The notes: generated by a model not told the origin, from the sequence alone. A stretch of DNA of 64,000 nucleotides from Flavobacteriales bacterium (GCA_016718655.1 JADKCV010000019.1:15668-79667), one strand, 5' to 3'. Positions 28,646-38,711 are shown, numbered from the stretch's first letter. Made by a program: numbers and translations.

Positions 28646-30164
28646 TCACGGCCCTCCGCCCTCGATAAGCACACGTGTTTGTGCGGAGCGTATTCCCCAT
28701 CGGAGTTCGCATTGATAGAGCCCGGTGGCACTGGCCTCCATGGCCACCTTGTGCACTTGGCTCCACGCGGGGATGCTCTCTTGCAATACAAGCCTGCCCG
28801 AGATATCGCGCACCTGCAGCATCACCGGCAACGGGTTGTGGTTCATAGCTCAAGGTGAAGACACCATGGCTCGGATTGGGATAAGCAGCGAGCGTTAGCG
28901 GCAGTCTGCGCTCAGGGAGGCCCACATGGATGCCAAGACTGTCACAGATGCTTCCATCCACTGGCCCCAGGTGGTAGTTGGGGTGGTTGGGCAAGGAGTT
29001 AGCGAAGTAAGATGGCAACTCCAACTGGTGTTGTACCAGGTTGCAACCCAGGCCAGGTACATCGGGGTTGTTGATCACATGCAGGTGCTTTGTGCTGTTG
29101 GCGGTGGAGATGTAGATCTTGCCATCGGGTGCGAGTTGAGCTAGGTCGAAGAGCGTGGCAAAGGGCGGAAAAGGCGAGTAGAATGTGTCTCATTCGGCGA
29201 TGTGGACCATGGAGCCAGCGATGTCCGTAGCCGTTGTGTTGAATTGGTAGGCATCAATGTCTGAAGAGATGTATAGCAATTGTCCGTTCGGGGAGAAGGC
29301 GACGCCGCCACCGCGTTCACCATCGGAGATGGGAACATGAACATGGTTCGAGAGCAGGCCCGAGCATCGATCGACGTCGAAGATGTCCAGGTCCGTTTCG
29401 CTCCAGTAGTACGCGAACTTCGACCCATCCGGCGAGAAGCAGACCTGCCCGGCATCCAAGACACGCACGACACCGATCACTTGGGACATCGGAGTACTCA
29501 CACCTTGCGGGGTGACCAGAAAACGGTGGAACAACGCGCTGTTCGCTTGGTGGCAGAAGACCCACCAATCGCGGCCATTGGCGTGCCTTACGGCTGTGAT
29601 CTTGCCCACCGTGAGCGTGTCCTCTAGAATGACTTGGTTCTTCAGTACAACGCCTCCAAGGCCGCCATCGAGCGTCATGTCTATATCCGTCAAGTAGAGA
29701 CGATGTGCCGTCGCAGTAGGAAGGTCATCCACCGTGCTATGGAACAAGTAGTAGTTGTTCGGATAGTCAGGCTTGGGAAGGATGAGTGCGCCTTGGGCAA
29801 TATGCAGACCGTTGGGATACTGAGCGGCGTATGGTCCTGGGTTGATGCCGGCACCGTTGAGCATCGTATCGCCAACTGCATTGGCGATGTATGCGCCGTT
29901 GGTGCTGAACAGGAGGTTGCCGATCGAGTCAGTGATGGTCGCGCAGGTGCGGCTGAAATCGATGTCGCGGTTGATGTAACTGACGACGAGTTCGCCGGTG
30001 TTGAAGTCCAGATCGGTACCGCCGAAGGGCTGTGGATTCTCGCCTTCCACTCCCCCCATCCAGAGGTTGTTCAAGCCTTGGCCGGGGAGAAGTACGCTGC
30101 TTGCACAGCTCCCGAACAGTAACGCCGCACGAGCGGTGAGGAAGAAGTTCGTGCGACGTTGCAT
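28646..30164 (-). pseudogene. Tandem T9SS-cargo paralogue, copy 3: nonsense codon and frameshift
   Basis: From the ATG at 30164 the gene matches the intact copy closely (signal peptide, WMGGVEGENPQPFGG, HANGRDWWVFCHQANSALF, FSPDGSKFAYYWSETDLDI). At 29187-29189 it has TGA where the other two copies have TGG (AE-W-DTFYSPFPPF). The frame continues undamaged after this stop to about 28,830, where one extra C (CAGCATC versus CAGATC in copy 2) shifts it before LQVRDISGRLVLQ. The final sorting domain then runs to GGGP-stop at 28646. One true nonsense substitution plus one indel; likely inactive, or truncated to a 324-residue secreted fragment without a sorting domain. Confidence 0.75.
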
Positions 30165-30175
30165 GTTCGGGTGGT

Positions 30176-30376
30176 TCAGTGCACAACGATGAGCTTGCCT
30201 TTGTCGAAGGTAGCGCCGTTCTGAAACACGGTGAAGTGGTAGGCGCCAGGATCGAGGGGGGCGCTGCCGAGTGGAAGCGGACCTTCAGCTGAGCGAATTG
30301 CGATGCGGAGAGGCCCACTGGTTCGGTGAACAGTTGTTGGAACGCAGTGCGGATGTCGATGGCAGAGAGGGACATG
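30176..30376 (-). pseudogene. Orphan T9SS sorting-domain fragment
   Basis: Across two frames the minus strand reads SAIDIRTAFQQLFTEPVGLS, then IAIRSAEGPLPLGSAPLDPG and AYHFTVFQNGATFDKGKLIV, VVH-stop at 30176. This is the second half of a T9SS type A sorting domain with no passenger upstream; the neighbouring serine hydrolase runs the other way from 30451. Its ending (FQNGATFDKGKLIVVH) closely resembles the vestigial tails after copies 2 and 3 (VQNDATLGEGKLLDVH), each placed immediately before the ATG of the next copy. It is probably the remains of the gene preceding the tandem array. Confidence 0.5.
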
Positions 30377-30450
30377 CGTAGAAGGCAGGGCTCGCGGGGA
30401 TGGCTGCCATCCACCAGAACTCCAGACCTTCGCCCACACCCACCGCCCTC

Positions 30451-31565
30451 ATGCGCTCACTTTCTCTGCGTTCCGCACTCTTCCTGCTCATCGGCCTGGC
30501 CACCAGCGCCAGCGCACAAACCTTCCAGCAGCGCGCCCAGGCCGTGCTGGATTCCGTGTACCGCACCGACACCACGATGGTGGGGCTCATGCTGCACGTG
30601 GAAGCGCCGGACCGCGGCATCGCCTGGAGCGGCGCCAGCGGCCGATCCGCCAAAGGGGGCGAAGCCCTGCATACGGAAGCACCCTTCCTCATCGCCAGCA
30701 ACATCAAGACCTACGTCTCCGCCACCATCCTGCGTCTGGTGGAAGAGGGGAAACTGACCATCGACCAGCCGGTGGGTCCGCTGCTCACCGAGCGCACGCG
30801 CGCCCTCTTCGCCAGCGATGGGTATACGACCGAGGCCATCACCCTCACGCACCTGCTTACCCATACCAGCGGCGTGGACAGCTACAACCTCTACGGCTTC
30901 ATGGACAGCGTCATCGCCAACCCGCAACACCGCTGGACACGCGACGAGCAGCTCACGCGCACCGTGGTGCTGGGCCACAAACTGGCCGAGCCCGGCGCGC
31001 ACTACGCCTATGCGGATGCGAACTACCTGCTCCTCACCGAGGTCATCGAGGGCCTCACCGGCATGCCCTTCACCCAGGCCATGCGCCAGCTGCTGCGCTA
31101 CGAGCAGATGGGCTACACCCACACCTGGATGCCCACGCTGGAACCCATGCCCACCGGCACCCTGCCGCTGGTACACCAATACTGGGATGAACGCCAGATG
31201 GACAGCCACGCCATCGACATTTCCATGGACCTGTACGGCGGCGGCGGCATCGCTTGCAGCACGGCCGACCTCGCGCGCTTCAACCAGCACCTCTTCACCG
31301 GCAAGGTGGTACACGACCCAGCCGTGCTCGCCTCCATCCACACCACCGTGGTCACGCAGGACAGCGTGCAAAGCGGCTACCAGCTGGGCATTACCCCCAG
31401 CGGATCCGGAACAGACCGGCCTTCGGGCATGGTGGCTTCTGGGGTACCGAGGTGCTCTACTTCCCGGAGCTCAACGCCACCGTCAGCATCGCCGTGCTGG
31501 AGCGCGGCCACCGTGCCCTGCGGCATAGCGTGATGGAGCGGATCGTGGCGTTGATGGAGCAGTGA
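30451..31565 (+). CDS. Serine hydrolase, class C beta-lactamase family, one frameshift near the end
   Basis: Start ATG 30451 with signal peptide (LRSALFLLIGLATSASAQ). The nucleophile motif SxxK is S83-N-I-K86 (LIASNIKTYVS). The second motif is YADANYLLL, where the usual YxN is Y-A-D. The third motif, GHGGFWGT, appears only in the next frame: one base is lost near 31,400 (ITPSG, then IRNRPAFGHGGFWGTEV). The true end is therefore VMERIVALMEQ-stop at 31563-31565, about 371 codons. Members act as DD-peptidases, esterases or beta-lactamase-like enzymes in the periplasm; substrate unknown. Confidence 0.83.
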
Positions 31566-31599
31566 GGTGGTTGTGTCCTCGCGAGCTTTGTGATGGATT

Positions 31600-31696
31600 G
31601 GGCGTGCCGGCGCTCAAAAGCAGCGCCGTCGGGCTATCCGCAGTAGTCCTCGCTCGCAAAGCCTCGCTGTGGGCTACTTGCTGCTATCCCTCACGC
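31600..31696 (-). ncRNA. Structured repeat element, copy C
   Basis: Read on the minus strand it begins GCGTGAGGGATAGCAGC (ending at 31696) and finishes with GAGCGCCGGCACGCCC at 31600. The ends pair (GCGTG with CACGC), and a 6-bp stem GGCGCT/AGCGCC precedes the closing strand. It shares with copies A and B the 5' GCGTGA-GGAT-AGC block, an internal GCGGAtAGCcCGAC-like block and the 3' GCACGCCC. It starts 70 bases downstream of the large nuclease-like gene, on the same strand. Could be a 3'-end RNA structure, a small RNA or a recombination site. Confidence 0.55.
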
Positions 31697-31766
31697 GAAA
31701 TGCGGGGTTGTCTGGTCAGATGGGTTGAGACAAGAGCGGTAAGGTTCGATGTTTAATCTCGGAGGA

Positions 31767-34700
31767 TTAGAGACCGCGGAATTTGTCGTCTTTCACTTCC
31801 TGGTCCGCATCTTTGAAATAGGAATCCGACAAAGCTCTCAGTGTTCCAGCGAGGTATGAGTATCCATGTTCATCCGCACTCTGGGGCTTTTCCATTTCTC
31901 TGCTTGGAGCGGTACCATATCCCACCACCAGCAGAGTGAACACCATGTGAATTGAAGATTTCGATGCGGAGACCTTCTCGCATCCGGTCATTCTGCTTGC
32001 GATCTAGTTCTTCACAAAGCGCCTCAGGCCACAATGAGGTTTCCTTATCAATAGGGGAGTAAAACGACACCTCTCCAATCTGATATAGCGCGCTCTCCAA
32101 ATGCCCTGACTCCGAGGACATACGCTTGACTTCCTCAAGCCACTTGGGAAGGGCCTCCGGATTGAAAGTTCCGTCTGGCATTGTCCCGGGAGCAACGCGC
32201 CATTCGCTGAGTAGTCGATAGGCATTCAATGCGATATCACGTTGATGCTGCGAAGGCTCCTTAGGGGCTGCCTTCTTTTTCTCAGACCGATACATGGCGC
32301 GAATGACCTCACAAAAGAAGCCTGGGTCATCTGCGAGACCTCTCGATAGAGTAATGGGCTGCGCGCCGCCGTGATGATCAAGTACTGACATGAATTTCCA
32401 TTCGACAGCTAGCATATCCTTGCTATCCACATCAGTATTGCTCTGTAAAGCAGTGACGATCTTTCCTGGGGTCGTAGCCATCTACTCGCTCGTCACCTTT
32501 TAGATTCTTCCAGGGTGCAGCGCAACAGCATGTGGAATGGGTTTCTCGAGAATGGCCATGGAGCCAAGGCATTTTAGCGCTGCTCCTGACCGCCCAGAGT
32601 CTATCAATTTGTCCAGCGCGAAAGCAATGTCTTGATGTTTATCATATGGATGGGGATTGACAGACTGCCAGTACTCCCCTTCTTTAGCTCCGAGCAGGTT
32701 TGTTGCCCGTTGCCATGCATCATCGGTAAAGGGCAAGAACGCGAGTAGTCTAGCCAAGACCGACTTGTTAGTTCGAGTTGTAATGTGAGTATCGAACCAC
32801 CCCCAACCTTGCTTTCTGATTCTGAGGAATGCAAATGCACCAGCCATCACGCGCACATTTTCATGCTTGCTTGAAATCATCTTGGGAATGATTTGATCAT
32901 CATGAGCAAAGTCGGGTATTGATGCAAGAGTGAGTCCCAATTGCCATGGATTCTTCACGAGCATGGCAAATCGCGCCATGAGTTCAAGACCACCCGCTTT
33001 GAGCAACTCCAACACTGCTTCACTGCGATGGACATTGACCAAGGATTCTAAGTCTTCGTGCCTGTTGAACCTGAACAAGGCATACTCATCACCTGAGAAT
33101 AACCTTTGATACCTGACTTCCGGCTTTGTGGGCTTCACGCGGTCTGCCGCAGCATCAATCTCCACCAGCTCTTCGTCCGTGAGCTTCCACGCATACGGTG
33201 TACGGAAGCCGCGATGTAGTGCAGACAGCTTGTTGAGCGCAGTCCAAATATCCTGTCGTACTTCCTCGGATAGCTTCATGGTATCATTGGAGGTGACGAT
33301 AGTCAAGAGTTGAGACTTTGCTATCGGGGAGAGAAAGGCGTACTTCGAGATAAGAGTGGTGAGGCGATCGACACTATCGCCAACCAATGTGACGACCATC
33401 TCTGAATAGGCCCGACTGTCGTCCCAATACTGACCCATCGGCACTCCTTTGTCTTGTACTTCGGGCAGCCAATTCCGCCATTGTGGTTTTCGGCTCATTG
33501 AACTGCTTGTCCTACTTTCAGGGAGCAGGTCCAGCAACAATCTCCACCCGACGGTGGGTAGGTCACGTGCAATATTCTTAACGGCGGATCTCCTTTGTTT
33601 GTCAGTCGCCAGCGTTTTCGGCAACCATGGAAGGAGAATTGTCGCCAGAGAGTTCGCTGGACGGTTGGCGATTCGGCCTCCTGGATCTTGGGTGGCAAGC
33701 TTGGCAAGAACGCGAACTGCTTTATTGAAGTGTTCTTTGGGCCAAGCGAGCGTTTCCATTGCCCACAGCAGCCCCGTAATGCGTGAAGTGCCGAAGAAAC
33801 CATCGCCCTCTTTCGAGCAAAGCGTTGCAAAGACCTTGGAATCTCCATCAATCATGCGCTCGACACAATCGAGAAAGGCGTTCGGTGCCGCTTCCGCAAG
33901 CAGTGGTAGAAAGGGGTTAAGTGCCGACCACAGCTTCCATTCGGCATCATGAAGTAGCTCACGTACTATTTCTGTGGCGAAGCGCTCAGAAAGACCTGAG
34001 GGAAGGGTAGGGAAAGCCTCCGGCTCTGAGCCGAGCATAGCCAGAGATTCGGCTAAGCCTTCTCTTACTAAGTATGAGTACTGAGGTCGCGGGCGATCGC
34101 GCTTGAAAAGCGACTCAATATCCGTGCTTTCGGGTTCTTCTACTACCTCCTTCAATACCTGCAATACACGCGGCCTCAAGACCGCCAAGTGTTCGGATGT
34201 GACCTTCGTGCCTATGGATTGGAGATACGCTCTATGGTCTTTGCATCGCCAACGCCCGTCTTGCTGGTCAAGCGGGCCAGCACTATCCTTCCAGATTTCT
34301 CGTGTCCGCTCCTGCCATTCGTCCAATGTCAATTGGGACAAGTTGCTGATGACGTCTGCGTCACCTGGTGCGTTCTCCTCCCAGCCACCTAGAAGCCCCA
34401 AAGCAACTTCGACGGTAGCGCGTTGAGCCTTCTTCGATTGAGGGGGAGAAGGAACGAAAGGCCATCCTGTAATAACGGCCGTTGACTTGATCGAGCCGCT
34501 AGGGAATAGCTCTGCGATTCCGAAAGGCATGTGGTCTGCAATGAACTCTCCTGCATGAGGGGCACTGTGCTGGACATGATCGTGTATTTGTCTCCAGACA
34601 TCTGCAGGATCCTTCTGAGTCGCCAGTCCAATTAGAGACTGAACCAATGCTTGGGAGACACCAGCTTGAATGTCGAAGTCAAACCCAAGGAGTCTGAAGC

Positions 34701-35283
34701 ACTTTAGGAATTCAAATATTTCCTCTTTGCCAGGCTTTCGCCCTTTCGCGTTCCCAATAGCATGTTCGAACACATCGAGGCGTGACCTCACGCCAGCACT
34801 TGTGAAGTAAGCCAGCTTCACCTGTGTGAAAAAGGTTTGAGAGGAGCCCGCTTGTCGTGCGAGTTCGAGGAGATCGCGCACTTCGCGACCTTCCTTCTCC
34901 GATAGAGGTCCCGTAATGAGAGCTATCACATCGCAGCTCCGATCGAAAACGTCTTTGTTGTTGAAGTCAATCCACGCGTCCGCTATCACTTGCAAAAACT
35001 GGCGGTCTTTTATTCGAATGGCTGGTCTATGTTTGATTTGTCCATAGAACCGTACCTGTCTGTTGCTTGCTAGATGCGTTGCATGAACAAGGACATCATC
35101 AACCTGCGCGCGGAGATAGCGGTTCTGGGCGGAAACTTTAGTGATGCGGCAACCATCAAGGCCAGGACACATGCCGCCAGCCATCATCAGCGCTACAAAC
35201 GATGCTTGAACGCGACTCTCGAAGAAGACCGCCCCGTTTCCAGTGCCATACGGGCTAGTAAGCTGTTTCGGCTTACTCGGCAT
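31767..35283 (-). CDS. Putative nuclease-helical-repeat protein, defence-like, split by three indels
   Basis: About 1,170 codons from ATG 35283. The N-terminal ~200 residues look like a PD-(D/E)xK nuclease of the Cap4/Mrr kind: helix with Glu22 (GAVFFESRVQASFVALMMAG), Asp62/63 (QVDDVLVHA), then Q82-I-K84 (FYGQIKHRP). A domain with DVIALITGPLSEKEGREV follows, then a long all-helical region with recurring W and L (WSALNPFLPLLAEAAPNAFL, GLLWAMETLAWPKEHF, NRPANSLATILLPWLPKTL). No Walker A motif was found. Three breaks: a compensating pair at 32,470-32,515 (bridging piece WKNLKGDERVDGYD) and one near 31,920, after which the end reads MEKPQSADEHGYSYLAGTLR ... SDSYFKDADQE. It is A/T-richer than its neighbours. 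I recognise it as a widespread large hypothetical family; the nuclease and defence role is inference. Confidence 0.62.
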
Positions 35284-35324
35284 GGTTTGTCTGTAGCTCA
35301 GTGAACATCGGGGTTGGAGCACTT

Positions 35325-35355
35325 ATTATATGCACCCTTAGCGTTCATTTCTATA
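35325..35355 (-). promoter_or_regulatory. Possible sigma-70-like promoter of the nuclease-like gene
   Basis: On the minus strand TAGAAA (35353-35348) and TATAAT (35330-35325) are 17 bases apart, with TATAAT ending about 40 bases before ATG 35283. A further TTGACA lies at 35376-35371. This resembles the general bacterial promoter rather than the Bacteroidota TTTG/TAnnTTTG form, fitting an imported gene. Such A/T-rich matches also arise by chance. Confidence 0.3.
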
Positions 35356-35412
35356 CCAAGCCAGTTTTCCTGTCAATTGCTAAGGCTCCAATATAACCCA
35401 AGTTGGCATTTC

Positions 35413-35536
35413 GCGTGACGGATTGAAGCGGGAAGCCCGCAAGCCCTGTAATCAGGGCGCGGACTTGCAGCGAAAAGCCGGACCCGGCTGCTCCCGAGCG
35501 TAGCCCTGCGGAGCGAAGGGATGAGCCGGGGCACGC
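35413..35536 (+). ncRNA. Structured repeat element, copy A
   Basis: Closing helix GCGTG (35413-35417) with CACGC (35532-35536). Inside: hairpin GCGGG-AAG-CCCGC (35428-35440); hairpin GCCCTG-TAAT-CAGGGC (35443-35458); pairing of GCAAG (35439-35443) with CTTGC (35464-35468) as an alternative; block AGCGAAAAGCCGGACCCGGC; and a long stem CCCGGCT with AGCCGGG just before the closing strand. Compared with copy B, all five base pairs of the TAAT hairpin stem differ yet still pair. It sits between the divergent nuclease-like gene and a T9SS cargo gene, not downstream of a plus-strand gene. The rest of 35284-35621 is A/T-rich leader sequence without a gene. Confidence 0.6.
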
Positions 35537-35621
35537 CCTAAAGACCTACATCGAAGTCCCCCACGATGAACGCACCCTGCCACGCTGTGTACCTGCCTTC
35601 GTCCCTCCCTACTTTCGCTCC

Positions 35622-37301
35622 ATGTTCCTCCGCCCGCTGCTCGCCCTCGCCCTGCTTACATCCTCCTTCGTTGCGCACGCGCAGGTGGTCGCCTGGGCTG
35701 CGCCCGTGGGCTATGGGGTGAGCAAGGCCGTGGCCGTGGATGCGCAGGGCAACGTGTACGCCTGCGGCAATGCCAACACCCAGGTGGACTTCGACCCCGG
35801 GCCCGGGGAGGCGCTGAGCCCGGTGGGCAGCGGGGTGAACGGCGACATCTACGTGGTGAAGTACAGCAACGACGGCGACTACCTGTGGCATTACCTGGTG
35901 GGCGGCAGCGGCACGGAGATCGCCAAGAACGTGGCCGTTGATGGCAACGGCGATGTGCTGGTGACGGGCTACTTCAGCGGCTACTTCGACTGGGACATGG
36001 GGCCGGATACCGTGGCCCCCGGCCCGGGCACGTACGATTGTTTCGTGCTGAAGCTCTCGTCCGCCGGGCAGTTCCAGTGGGTGCGGTCCATCGGTGGCCC
36101 CGGTGAGGACCAGGACCATGGCCTGGCGGTGGACGCGGCCAACAACGTCTACGTGACGGGCATGACCAGTTCGTACGTGAGCTTCGGCGAGGGCGACACC
36201 ACCCTGCAGTTCGGCGGCGGCACCTGGGACGGCTACTACGCCAAGTACAGCGCGGCCGGCAGCTTCCTGTGGGCGAAGAGCATCACGGGCAGCGGCATGC
36301 AGCGCCCCTTCTCCGTGGCCTGCGCCGGCGACCGCCTCTACCTCTTCGGCAGCTGCAAAGGCAGCACCACCGTGAACGGCACGCACACGCTGAACCTGCC
36401 GAGCAACCCCATGGCCACCTACCTGTGCAAGACGGATACGGCGGGCGAGGTGCTGTGGCTGAAGAACCAAAGTGCCGTGGGCGACATGAGCGGGGAAGTG
36501 GTGCGCGCCACGGACAGCAGCGTGTACGTCTTCGCCTCGTTCCGCGGCACGGTGGACGCCGACCCCGGTGCGGGTGTGCTGGAACTGGTGCCGCCATCGC
36601 CCACCTACCCGCAAACGCTCTTCGCGCGGCTGGACACCAGCGGCAACGCGGTGTGGGCCCGTCAGTTGCAAGGCAACATCCACTTCGATTGTGTGGGCGA
36701 CATCGCCCTGGACCCGCAAGGCGGCGTGGTGGTGACCTGCGCCATCGCACAAACGCAGGACTACGACCTAGGCCCGGACGAAACGATCCTGGCGCCGTTG
36801 CAGGCCAACGACGTCTTCACCGCGCAGTACACGGCCAACGGCGACTTCCAATGGGTGCGCATGGTGAACAGTCCGGAGACCTTCGACACCTCCAACGGCG
36901 TTGCGGTGGACGACCTGGGCAATGTGTTCATGACGGGCACCTTCTCGGATACGGCCGTGTTCTATCCGGGTCCTTTCGAGCCGCTCATTTCGGATGCGGG
37001 CAGCACCATCTACACCGTGAAATACGGCGTGGACCTGACCACCGCCCTGCGCGAGACCCCGGCCCACGCCACCCTACAACTGTACCCCAACCCGACCCGC
37101 GACCAGTTGACCATCACCGGTGCCTTCGAGCGCGGCGATGCGCTTTCAGTCCTGGATGCGGCCGGCCGCGAGGTGATGCGCCTCATCGCCCAAGAGCACG
37201 TGATGCAGTTGTCCGTGCGCGACCTGCGGCCCGGCACCTACACGCTGCATTGGACAGGGGCGAAGGGGCGGGGTAGTGCGCGCTTCGTGGTGATGTGGTG
37301 A
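35622..37301 (+). CDS. SBBP-like repeat protein with T9SS sorting domain
   Basis: 559 residues. Signal peptide (FLRPLLALALLTSSFVAHAQ), then about eight propeller-type repeats with the pattern AVDAQGNVYACGNANTQVDF-DPGPG ... VVKYSNDGDYLWHY; 'VDFDPGPGE' marks the SBBP-related family. C-terminal T9SS type A sorting domain (LQLYPNPTRDQLTITG, LDAAGREVMRL, RPGTYTLHW). It is very GC-rich with strong third-position bias, like the host genome and unlike the neighbouring nuclease-like gene, so it is probably resident rather than part of the imported segment. Role at the cell surface unknown. Confidence 0.87.
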   Translation: MFLRPLLALALLTSSFVAHAQVVAWAAPVGYGVSKAVAVDAQGNVYACGNANTQVDFDPGPGEALSPVGSGVNGDIYVVKYSNDGDYLWHYLVGGSGTEIAKNVAVDGNGDVLVTGYFSGYFDWDMGPDTVAPGPGTYDCFVLKLSSAGQFQWVRSIGGPGEDQDHGLAVDAANNVYVTGMTSSYVSFGEGDTTLQFGGGTWDGYYAKYSAAGSFLWAKSITGSGMQRPFSVACAGDRLYLFGSCKGSTTVNGTHTLNLPSNPMATYLCKTDTAGEVLWLKNQSAVGDMSGEVVRATDSSVYVFASFRGTVDADPGAGVLELVPPSPTYPQTLFARLDTSGNAVWARQLQGNIHFDCVGDIALDPQGGVVVTCAIAQTQDYDLGPDETILAPLQANDVFTAQYTANGDFQWVRMVNSPETFDTSNGVAVDDLGNVFMTGTFSDTAVFYPGPFEPLISDAGSTIYTVKYGVDLTTALRETPAHATLQLYPNPTRDQLTITGAFERGDALSVLDAAGREVMRLIAQEHVMQLSVRDLRPGTYTLHWTGAKGRGSARFVVMW

Positions 37302-37413
37302 ATGGGGTGGCCGTGCGCGTGGTTTTTTTGCCCTGAGGCAGCAGGGGCGTCTATGACAGGCATTGCGGTGGGTTGAAGGGGGGCGGTTCGATCGGTGATG
37401 CCGATATTCGTTC

Positions 37414-38174
37414 ATGCCCCGCGAATTGCCGCAACGCGCCACCATCCGTTGGCAGGGATACGATTACGCCAATGTGGGCGCGTATTACCTGACCATTGTG
37501 ACCGATGACCGGCGCCCGTTGTTCGGTCGTATTGTGGATGGTGCATTGCAACCATCACCCATCGGTGAATTGGCCCAACGGTGTTGGGATGTGATCCCGG
37601 AACATATGCCACATGTGGGCATCGGGCAATTTGTTGTGATGCCGAACCATGTGCACGGGATCGTGGTGATACGGGATCGATTGATGGTTCCCGTAGGGGC
37701 CGATCATGATCGGCCCGGCATTGCCCCCGATAATTATCGGCCCGGTACCATGCCGGACCACGATACGCATGCCACGGCGCCCGATACCATTCCGGCAACG
37801 GATCCAACGACGCAAACCGGAATGGAAACCGCGAACGACGGAATACGGCCACCGCACACGGGCGCGATGACGTATCGGCCCCACACGCCCACACACGCCG
37901 GACGCCCCACTCAAAACGCATCATGCCCATCGTTCCCGTGGGTTCGTTGGGGCGCATCGTGCGGGCATACAAATCCGCGGTTACGCGCATGGCATACCGC
38001 GATGGGTTGTTGCCACACGGCACACCCGTATGGCAACGCAATTATTGGGACCGTGTCATCCGCGATGACGGCGAATACGAATCCGCCGTACGGCGGACGA
38101 AATACATCCGCGACAACCCGATGAATTGGAAAGGGATAGGTTCAACGAACGGTAACCATGCTGGCCGCTCATGA
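37414..38174 (+). mobile_element. REP-associated-type tyrosine (Y1/HUH) transposase gene, one frameshift
   Basis: The first part (RATIRWQGYDYANVGAYYLT, FGRIVDGAL, LAQRCWDVIPEH) leads to the HUH motif MPNHVHGIVVI. The catalytic-Tyr helix LGRIVRAYKSAVTRMAYR and the end PVWQRNYWDRVIRDDGEYES ... YIRDNPMNWK are in the next frame, so one base is lost or gained near 37,905. This is the Y1 transposase family of IS200/REP-associated (RAYT) enzymes, which nick single-stranded DNA at hairpins. The linker between the two motifs (DHDRPGIAPDNYRPG) is encoded by palindromic DNA. A host-domesticated single-copy gene is as likely as an active element. Confidence 0.8.
37697..37740. repeat. REP-like palindromes inside the transposase gene
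   Basis: A perfect 20-bp palindrome occupies 37697-37716 (GGGCCGATCA followed by its complement) and a perfect 14-bp palindrome, CCGATAATTATCGG, 37727-37740. A related hairpin, GGCCG-ctcatgat-CGGCC, is at 38163-38180 immediately after the gene. REP-associated transposases recognise such hairpins, and repeats inside the variable linker of this gene suggest insertion of its own target-like sequences. Confidence 0.55.
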
Positions 38175-38282
38175 TCGGCCCCAACACGCGACAAACCCGC
38201 CAATTGGAAAGATGGCCAGGTACAGGGTGATGATTATTCACCAGCGCGGTTATCTTTGAGCTTACACGCATACAATACCACC

Positions 38283-38681
38283 ATGTTCAAACGTTTCCGC
38301 CTCCTGCCCTTAGTCATTGGGGTTCTCATGGTTTCCTGCGTCAATATGAAGGAGGTGATGAATTCATGGATAGGGCACAATTACACGGAACTGTTAGCTA
38401 GTTGGGGGCCACCTACAAATGTCTATGACGACGGGCAGGGTGGCCGAGTGCTCCAGTATATGGTGCAGAGTTCGTACACAATGCCCGGTAGGACATACAC
38501 GAACTCGAATGCATATGTACAGGGGCAAGCGACCTATGATGCCAATTCAATTTGGGGGAGTGCTTACGGCCAGGGTTCTAGCACCACGACGTATGTTCCG
38601 CCTCAGACCTACACTCAGACGCGATATCGTACTTTCTGGATTGACCGATCCGGAACGATTTATCGCTGGCAGACTAATTAG
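38283..38681 (+). CDS. Small lipoprotein of unknown function
   Basis: 132 residues from the ATG at 38283 (an upstream ATG at 38256 does not improve the signal). Lipobox LMVSC, then the motif SWIGHNYTELLASWGPPTNV, and a glycine/tyrosine/serine-rich middle (YVQGQATYDANSIWGSAYGQ). It ends with TFWIDRSGTIYRWQTN. The 'WxG-x-LxxxWGxPxxxxxDGxGGRVLxY' pattern is seen in small BamE-like lipoproteins. Its base composition is more A/T-rich than the flanking cargo gene, suggesting it belongs to the accessory segment. Nearest plus-strand neighbour is 30 bp downstream. Confidence 0.7.
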   Translation: MFKRFRLLPLVIGVLMVSCVNMKEVMNSWIGHNYTELLASWGPPTNVYDDGQGGRVLQYMVQSSYTMPGRTYTNSNAYVQGQATYDANSIWGSAYGQGSSTTTYVPPQTYTQTRYRTFWIDRSGTIYRWQTN

Positions 38682-38711
38682 TACTGGACAGGCCAATTCT
38701 AGTCACGCTCA

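Noticed and set aside
31562..31766. tRNA or other known RNA in the intergenic elements
   Set aside because: No T-loop GGTTCGAATCC-type sequence or acceptor CCA was found; the folds do not form a cloverleaf.
35538..36752. 404-codon minus-strand open frame opposite the SBBP-like cargo gene
   Set aside because: Shadow of a GC-rich gene: His/Arg/Ala/Val-rich, no domain or signal. The plus strand encodes a complete protein with signal peptide and sorting domain.
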